DNA of 11,519 bases. It comes from Tetmemena sp. SeJ-2015. Its lineage: Eukaryota; Ciliophora; Spirotrichea; Sporadotrichida; Oxytrichidae. The stretch lies in the NCBI GenBank assembly GCA_027382625.1, contig JAJKFJ010024856.1:1-11519 (forward strand), in the 5' to 3' direction. Positions 7,100-11,519 of this stretch are shown piece by piece. The notes beneath the pieces are model-generated. The model saw only the letters and a list, made by a program, of their open reading frames with translations. It ran no database searches and had not been told where the DNA came from. Made by a program: the position numbers and the translations under genes. Numbering within the stretch: the first letter of the stretch is position 1; the number at the start of each line of letters is the position of its first letter.

Positions 7100-7925
7100 T
7101 TTATATTTTTCTAATTTAGCAGTTAATTTATTAAAATAAAATTATATGAAAGAAGAGTTGTGGATTTAGTTAGTAAAAAGCAGAGCAACTCTACCCAAGC
7201 AGATTTAAACTTCTAAGATTAATGATTCATTCTCATGTTCTAAAAATAAAAAAATAGTAACTCTAAATTATCAATAATTGGGTTTCTTCTATCTTATTTT
7301 TAGGCCATAATAAAATTTCTATAAGAGAGCTAAATTAAAGCTCTACATTGGATTAATTAAGCTAGATTTACGGTTTTTAAATTCTAAAAGATATTTTTTT
7401 AATGAATTAAATTAATTTTCTATAAAATCATTAGATTCCAATGGGAGCCTACTTTTGATTAACAGCTCAAACAGTTTTGACTAGGAAATATCCAAACTTC
7501 AAAGAGCAACTATCTCGATGGACAAAAACTCTCTCTTCCAAATATCTGCCAACACAAGATTCATCCTCGCCAATGAGACTTACTCAAATTCTGCTCCCAG
7601 ATATCAGTCTTTGCTCCTAAAACAAATGCATTAATTTCAACTGAGCTATCATTTAAATAGTTGGTTTAGATTCCAACTACAATCAACTCTATGATAGATC
7701 ATTCTTTTTGATTACTCATTCCAATCTCAAAATTTCAAACATCAATTTTAAAAGTAAGTTACTTTCAACTAATTTCCTTAGAAATTTATAAATTTGGCCT
7801 CCATTTTATATAATAATTCTTTTAAATAGATGAGTTGAATTAAAATGAGAATGACATTGACAGATACATCTTCGAGGCTTGGAAAAATACTTCATTTAAG
7901 TTATCAAACTCAAACTTCTTTTATT
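7100..7925 (+). CDS. Gene 3 continuation: Ser/Asn-rich beta-helix-like region
   Basis: Blocks are about 7100-7220 (LYERRVVDLVSKKQSNSTQ, frame 2), 7438-7602 (frame 0) and 7700-7753 (frame 1), followed after an intron by 7830 to about 7925 (frame 2). They are joined by pointers AGATT and AGAT. The assembled stretch contains SNGSLLLINSSNSF, ANTRFILANETYSNSAPR, FFLITHSNLKISNINFK and NELNQNENDIDRYIFEAWK. The repeating S-x-hydrophobic-x-hydrophobic-SN-x-x-F pattern resembles parallel beta-helix rungs in ciliate surface proteins (inference). TAA is read as Gln inside NELNQNEND. That this belongs to gene 3 rests on strand, order and style, not on a complete join. After 7925 the sequence turns AT-rich and the next MDS is uncertain. 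Confidence 0.65.
7216..7432 (+). other. IES (217 bp, pointer AGATT)
   Basis: AGATT at 7216-7220 and 7433-7437. Removal moves frame 2 to frame 0 and joins ADLNFQ to DSNGSLLLI. A second AGATT at 7201-7205 would also restore the frame (232 bp), so the left end has one alternative. Confidence 0.62.
7599..7695 (+). other. IES (97 bp, pointer AGAT)
   Basis: AGAT at 7599-7602 and 7696-7699. Removal moves frame 0 to frame 1 and joins ETYSNSAPR to SFFLITHSNLK. Unusually for this window the insert is not AT-extreme and is open in several frames; the frame change is what argues for it. Confidence 0.58.
7754..7829 (+). other. Intron (76 nt)
   Basis: Donor GTAAGTT at 7754 and acceptor TTTTAAATAG ending at 7829. 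Removal (1 mod 3) joins NINFK to NELNQNEND in frame. The earlier acceptor at 7781 (ACTAATTTCCTTAG, a good branch-like sequence) would lead to a TGA after 18 codons. Confidence 0.65.
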
Positions 7926-8454
7926 TTTTTTAACCTTGCCTTGTTTGGCTAAAATGTCTAATTTTTAATGACTTTATTTTTTCTATAATTTAAATATTAA
8001 TGGCTAGTTCTTCATAAGTAAATTACTATAAATAGCTTTATGAATAACATAATTCAATAAAAACAATAATTAAAACTATAATTATAAAAAAAGAAAAGTT
8101 AGCTATTAACTTATAGTAAATTATATTTTCATTCTATTTTTATAATTTTAGTATAAATTATAAAATTAAGATTTTAAAATTTAAGAAAAGTATGTTAATT
8201 TCCAAGACATATTATTTTTAAGCTTCAAATGAACTTATTTTTTATAATAGAGATATCTATCTCTGTTGATAAAAAAATTACATATGTTTAAAAATTTAAA
8301 TAGTTGATCCTTTAAAGGCTAAATCTTAGTTAACGCTACTTTCGAAAATATGCTTATTGACAGCACTTATTAGCAAGAAAGTAAAAAATTATAAAATGCC
8401 TAATATACTTAATTTAGTAATCTATATTGAATCCTAGTACAATTTTTATGAAAC
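7926..8454. other. AT-rich germline DNA
   Basis: About 80-85% A+T with poly-A and poly-T runs. No coding-like frame stands out. It is most likely a long IES or spacer. Confidence 0.6.
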
Positions 8455-8460
8455 TGAAGA

Positions 8461-8610
8461 GAATAAATTTATTATAATCTTATTGATAAACCATAGTTTA
8501 TTTTTGATTTATCATAATCAAAATATAGAGTTTAAGAGGAAATGAATGATTTCAAGCAAGGGAATATATCAGTGAAGAATATTTCTCTATTGGGTAGCAG
8601 AAACACACTA
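8461..8610 (+). CDS. Coding block, possibly gene 3
   Basis: Frame 1 with TAA/TAG as Gln reads NLIDKPQFIFDLSQSKYRV, then EEMNDFKQGNISVKNISLLG and SRNTLL, with no TGA. The KNISLLGSRNTL segment resembles the beta-helix-like rungs at 7438-7900, so this may be a further MDS of gene 3. A second frame at 8452-8540 (ENKFIIILLINHSLFLIY) competes. No boundaries were found. Confidence 0.45.
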
Positions 8611-8730
8611 TTATAGAATTCATTTATCTACCTATATTCACATCTATTTTATTTCATATCTAAACATTACTGTCTCTAAATGCATATTCAATAAACTAAA
8701 TTAAAACTAGTGCTAAAACTAACATTATAA

Positions 8731-8950
8731 AAATGGATTACTAGAAAGGATTTAGGAGATGGGACCCCAAATATAGTCATTTTAATGGGAAGAGATGATG
8801 TCTTTGAAGACATTCCCTAATTAATCATATTTGAAGACGATTACATTCATGGTCAAGAATATTCAAATATTTTTATCTTTATTCCCCTGCATCTAGCTAT
8901 GGAATAACAATTTAAAGTACAGCAGCGGAATCTCTTACAGATTTTTTAAT
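8731..8950 (+). CDS. Coding-like block, frame unresolved
   Basis: G+C rises above the surroundings and all three frames have protein-like parts. Frame 1 reads LGDGTPNIVILMGRDDVFED, then IPQLIIFEDDYIHGQEY and RNLLQIFQQI. Frame 0 reads DYQKGFRRWDPKYSHFNGKR before a TGA, and later YSPASSYGITIQSTAAESLT. The frame 1 reading has a faint likeness to the middle of a protein kinase domain, the late frame 0 reading to an extracellular protein. An MDS probably lies here, but I cannot choose. Confidence 0.4.
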
Positions 8951-9078
8951 AAATATAAAAATAAATTGAGAAAAATTTGGGTTATAATTATCAACATAAT
9001 AGGAATGATAAATTGAATTAATTAGAGAACTAATTTATGTATGACAATAAATATTATATGTTAAATATCATTTAATGA

Positions 9079-9245
9079 AAGCTGGCTTTAAAATTTGATT
9101 AGATAAAACTATTGCAGCTTAATAACTTCATTGAACTTTAATGCGGCCTAAAAAATAAGACACTGCTGCTAATCTTTAAATTTTTTATTTTCCTTCTGTA
9201 TCATTCAAGAGCAAATGTATGTTTTATAGAAGAATACCCTTATAA
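9079..9245 (+). CDS. Coding-like block, unknown protein
   Basis: Frame 1 reads KLALKFDQIKLLQLNNFIEL then QCGLKNKTLLLIF, with only one reassigned stop codon in the first 60 nt and a leucine-rich helical character. It ends before the microsatellite. It may be an MDS of gene 3, of gene 4, or of a gene not otherwise seen here. Confidence 0.4.
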
Positions 9246-9256
9246 TTTACTCTTTC

Positions 9257-9329
<73 letters not shown>
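9257..9329 (+). repeat. TCTA tetranucleotide microsatellite, about 18 copies
   Basis: A perfect run of TCTA over about 73 bp inside AT-rich germline DNA, flanked by TTTCTC and TATTTAC. It keeps phase throughout, so it is probably young or still mutating by slippage. Confidence 0.97.
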
Positions 9330-9845
9330 TTACTAAAAATATAAATTTAATTTACCTATAATGCAATTGGATAAAAGAAACTTGATTTTTAATTCGAAAT
9401 ACTTTTCTCATTTCTAGGTTTTATATTTCTAAGTAAAAATAAACTAGATATAAATAATTATGTGCTAATGTTTCCATTTAGTAAGATATGAGCAGAGTAG
9501 TATAAATCTATATTTATTTATCGTTTGCCAAAATATAACGTTTTAAGATATCCTCACTCTCAACCCAGTTCTAACTATTGCTACACAACAAAGAGAGCTA
9601 GTCATCAACTACTTGAACTTATAAATAATACAAATAATATAGTAAAAATAGAATTAATTTTTGGAAATTTAAATTAAATAAAAGATTGCTTTATTTTCGT
9701 TATTTTAGATTGAATGAGCTTCTTAATTTCAGTATTCTCTCTCCTTTCAGGTAAAAGTGTGCATTTTAGGTAAATTTAGGTTAGTTTGAAATAGAATTAA
9801 AAATTAATAGGACTTTATTCTTGATATATTTCTTAAATTAAATAA
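9330..9845. other. AT-rich stretch with one coding-like island
   Basis: Mostly non-coding. At about 9540-9625 G+C rises, and two frames look protein-like: DILTLNPVLTIATQQRELVI with NYLNL in frame 1, and YPHSQPSSNYCYTTKRASHQ with LLELINN in frame 0. At 9745-9780 there are splice-like strings (CTCTCCTTTCAG, TTTTAGGTAAAT) without a gene I can attach them to. Confidence 0.35.
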
Positions 9846-9847
9846 TT

Positions 9848-10010
9848 AAAGAAGCATCTCTCATTTCAATGAATGGCAACACCAATTAAAAACAAATTTT
9901 ACTTATTTTTTTGTTCCTGTCACAAAATTTAAGAATCAGCCATAGTCTACAGAGTAAACTGCTCCTACTTTTTAATGGGCTTTCCATTGATACCCATTTT
10001 GATATATTTC
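9848..10010 (+). CDS. Coding-like block, frame unresolved
   Basis: Frame 2 stays open from 9848 to the gene 4 start and reads ASLISMNGNTNQKQ and later SKLLLLFNGLSIDTHFDIF. Frame 1 reads FVPVTKFKNQPQSTEQTAPT then FQWAFH before a TGA. One of these is probably a real MDS. DNA at 10010-10060 is nearly pure A+T. Confidence 0.35.
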
Positions 10011-10056
10011 TAATAAAATTTATAAAAATATTAAAAAATTAAAAATAAATAAATTC

Positions 10057-10116
10057 AAATTTAAAACAGTCATTAAATTCAATATAGTCCACAGAGATAT
10101 TAAACCTGAAAATTTC
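10057..10116 (+). CDS. Fragment of a protein kinase catalytic loop
   Basis: Frame 1 encodes NIVHRDIKPENF at 10081-10116, matching the HRDxKPxN catalytic loop of eukaryotic protein kinases, with catalytic Asp at HRD and the Asn that helps bind metal. PENF is favoured by casein-kinase-1-like and some other ciliate kinases. The reading leaves sense soon after (NCGSLAYYLFF) and enters the gene 4 side. It could be a very small MDS of a scrambled kinase gene or a germline fossil. Frame 2 over the same bases (STEILNLKISTVEVLL) is open into gene 4, so a chance match cannot be fully ruled out, but an exact 9-10 residue match is unlikely. Confidence 0.6.
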
Positions 10117-10162
10117 AACTGTGGAAGTCTTGCTTACTATTTATTTTTTCATTTCAGTTATT

Positions 10163-11323
10163 TTTTCTAATTCAGCAATACTAGATTTTTTAGAGTATGA
10201 CCACGATTTGATATTTCTGTGGAATACGAGCAAGAGTTACAGGCAGTTCCTAATTGAGAACTATAAGAAAATTACCTTCAATAAAAAGAGGAGCTTCAAC
10301 AAGAATTAAAAAGATATAAAACTATTTTAATTATAATTTGCAGATTTATAAGATGAGTCTGTTAGATGATCAAGAGGATTATCATGAAAAGATGACTAAA
10401 ATGAGAAATATTTATATTTATTGTTTCTATTTGATTGAGAAATAATCCAGCTGGTAGCATCCTTCATTTCTTCCCTCCAGATACAGAGTTTTAGTTTACT
10501 TAAATAGCTAAGCGGCTTCTAGAATATTGATTAAATTTAAAAAAATTATTTAGTTATTGGAACCTTAACCTACATAAAATTATCATAGACTTAACAATGC
10601 TGCATAGTTTATCACATTTCTAATAGATAAACAATGCTTTAATGATAAAATTTAAAAGAGAATTTAATTATTTGATATTGGATAGATCATTTACTGATGA
10701 TCTACAAAGTAAGATTCAAAATTATAGTCAAATGTATGTAAATTATTTACAGTACCTTTAAAATGATTGGCACTGTAAAACTTATTAATCTTTTATTGTA
10801 GGTGGGAAATGTACAAAATGTTTTTGAATGGATATTAAATGGAAGAAAACTTTATAGACAAAAGAATTTATCCAAAAAATAAAAAGAGGATTGAGATGCG
10901 AATACTTGCTGCAGATTAATAAATTACACAAATTTACCTCCCAAGATATGTTTATTTATTTTTTAAGAGATACTAACTCCGTACTTCTCAAAATTGCCAA
11001 TACTTAATTCTTGCCTAGTGAACCATTCATTCATTCTCAGGCCAAAATTATATTCATATATATCAAAATTAAATAAAATATTTAGTTTATTAAAATAACA
11101 AGCAGAGACTGTAGTAAAATTAAGAAGTTAAATTACAAAAAACTCTCCAAAATGCTAAATATTTTTAGAGTAAAGATTTGAAGATTTTATAATCAATAGT
11201 ACCTCCCAGAACGAGATATTAAAGTTGCACTTCTAATCATAATTTTTTCGTCTTCCTTCTAAAAGTAATATTAAAATCATCAACGATATATTCAAAATTG
11301 AATCTATACTCTATTCTGGGTGA
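10163..11323 (+). CDS. Gene 4: F-box-like start, unknown helical protein, six IESs
   Basis: MDSs are about 10163-10268, 10354-10410, 10445-10529, 10560-10770, 10806-10916, 10972-11148 and 11207-11323. Joined at TATAAGA, TGAGAAATA, TATTG, TGG, AGAT and CTCC they give one frame ending at TGA 11321-11323. It starts SNSAILDFLEYDHDLIFLWN then TSKSYRQFL, which has the spacing of the second half of an F-box (inference). Helical, charged sequence follows, including AGSILHFFPPDTEFQFTQIA, REFNYLILDRSFTDDLQSK and NVLL-type leucine-rich parts. There is no signal peptide or membrane helix, so it is probably cytosolic. The true 5' end is unknown: a pyrimidine-rich stretch ending TTCAG at 10175 could be a splice acceptor. 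The last MDS may not be the end if another IES hides the stop. I do not recognise the family beyond the F-box likeness. Confidence 0.72.
10262..10346 (+). other. IES 1 of gene 4 (85 bp, pointer TATAAGA)
   Basis: The 7 bp direct repeat TATAAGA is at 10262-10268 and 10347-10353. Removal moves frame 2 to frame 0 and joins QFLIENYK to MSLLDDQEDYHEK. The removed DNA starts out coding-like but runs into AT-rich sequence. Confidence 0.78.
10402..10435 (+). other. IES 2 of gene 4 (34 bp, pointer TGAGAAATA)
   Basis: The 9 bp direct repeat TGAGAAATA is at 10402-10410 and 10436-10444, the longest pointer found here. Removal moves frame 0 to frame 1 and joins EKMTKMRN to NPAGSILHFF. Confidence 0.87.
10525..10554 (+). 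other. IES 3 of gene 4 (30 bp, pointer TATTG)
   Basis: TATTG at 10525-10529 and 10555-10559. The insert carries an in-frame TGA at its start (10528-10530), so removal is required to continue IAKRLLEY into WNLNLHKII. Confidence 0.8.
10768..10802 (+). other. IES 4 of gene 4 (35 bp, pointer TGG)
   Basis: TGG at 10768-10770 and 10803-10805. Removal moves frame 1 to frame 0 and joins LQYLQND to WEMYKMFLNGY. The insert also looks like a 27 nt intron (GTAAAACTTATTAATC...TTGTAG, 10775-10801), but that intron would not keep the frame. Confidence 0.68.
10913..10967 (+). other. IES 5 of gene 4 (55 bp, pointer AGAT)
   Basis: AGAT at 10913-10916 and 10968-10971. Removal moves frame 0 to frame 1 and joins IEMRILAAD to TNSVLLKIANTQFLPSEP. 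Confidence 0.72.
11145..11202 (+). other. IES 6 of gene 4 (58 bp, pointer CTCC)
   Basis: CTCC at 11145-11148 and 11203-11206. Removal moves frame 1 to frame 2, avoids a TGA at about 11179, and joins KKLNYKKLS to QNEILKLHFQSQFFRLPSK. Confidence 0.62.
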
Positions 11324-11519
11324 AATTGATTCAATGTCTGTTTCTTTGAATAAATAATTAAGACATTTTTTTATTTTAAGGGAGTAGGCCTCCACCTTCA
11401 GAGAGTACATCATCGAACTTCTCAAGGAGAACCTGCCATTACCAAGCACACATCTCCACACTCACTGCCTCCCTCCCCTTGTAAGCTCTATCTCCAGGTC
11501 TAAAATGAAAGTAAGTTCT
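11324..11519. other. Coding-like window end, strand ambiguous
   Basis: 11385-11510 is the most GC-rich stretch near the end. On the + strand, frame 0 reads STFREYIIELLKENLPLPST and ends at ATGAAA before a GTAAGTT donor at 11511. On the - strand, one frame reads GDRAYKGREAVSVEMCAWQW then VLLEKFDDVLSEGGG with a single TAA as Gln, and another is open without any reassigned codon from 11461 to 11237. Purine-rich coding strands favour the - strand; the splice donor and gene 4 direction favour the + strand. A gene is likely but its strand is not settled. Confidence 0.4.

Noticed and set aside
7441..7753. Alternative readings starting ATGGGAGCC at 7441 and 7442
   Set aside because: Both contain several in-frame TGA codons; frame 0 has none up to the AGAT pointer and gives the more coherent Ser/Asn-rich protein.
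1..11519. TBE-type transposons or telomere-like C4A4/G4T4 repeats
   Set aside because: No CCCCAAAA or GGGGTTTT strings and no transposase-like motifs were seen.
1..11519. tRNA, rRNA, CRISPR arrays, prokaryotic operons
   Set aside because: No tRNA-like cloverleaf or rRNA-like segment was recognised and no spaced direct-repeat array exists; introns, code and base composition are eukaryotic.
1..11519. Euplotes-type code (TGA = Cys)
   Set aside because: TAA and TAG occur many times inside the best protein-like frames, and TGA ends genes 1, 2 and 4, which is the opposite of the Euplotes pattern.

Overview
The window reads as germline (micronuclear) DNA of a spirotrich ciliate of the Oxytricha/Stylonychia/Tetmemena type. 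Three things seen in the sequence support this. (1) Protein-like reading frames exist only if TAA and TAG are read as glutamine, and genes end at TGA (ciliate nuclear code). (2) These frames are broken by short AT-rich inserts flanked by 3-9 bp direct repeats. Removing the insert plus one repeat copy restores the frame each time, as expected of internal eliminated sequences (IESs) and their pointers between macronuclear-destined segments (MDSs). (3) The gaps are very AT-rich and hold foldback elements and a long TCTA microsatellite. The genus is an inference. Translation with the standard code hides every gene here.

Layout, all on the + strand and in unscrambled order where I could resolve it. 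1-1956: 3' part of gene 1, a multi-pass membrane protein of the ciliate cysteine-rich (GCC2/GCC3-type) kind, in four MDSs; its first IES (668 bp) is almost entirely a 585 bp palindromic foldback/MITE-like element. 2356-2846: gene 2, a complete 96-residue protein of unknown function in four MDSs. 3329-3914: a second copy of the foldback element. About 4000-4100: an unexplained GC-rich island. 4580 onward: gene 3, with a signal peptide, a 37 nt intron and a cysteine-rich ectodomain split by IESs as short as 17 and 22 bp; coding blocks continue to about 7925 (beta-helix-like Ser/Asn-rich repeats) and perhaps to about 9240. 9257-9329: (TCTA)18. About 10060-10116: an isolated protein-kinase catalytic-loop motif. 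10163-11323: gene 4, an F-box-like start followed by a helical protein cut by six IESs of 30-85 bp. The last 200 bp are coding-like on both strands.

Gene 1 is the C-terminal end, and gene 3 the N-terminal end, of what looks like the same general class of ciliate surface receptor-like protein. They are separate genes here: gene 1 has its own stop and gene 3 its own signal peptide. IES junctions were found by hand from frame restoration plus a shared repeat. Those with 7-9 bp pointers are strong; those with 3-4 bp pointers are best hypotheses.
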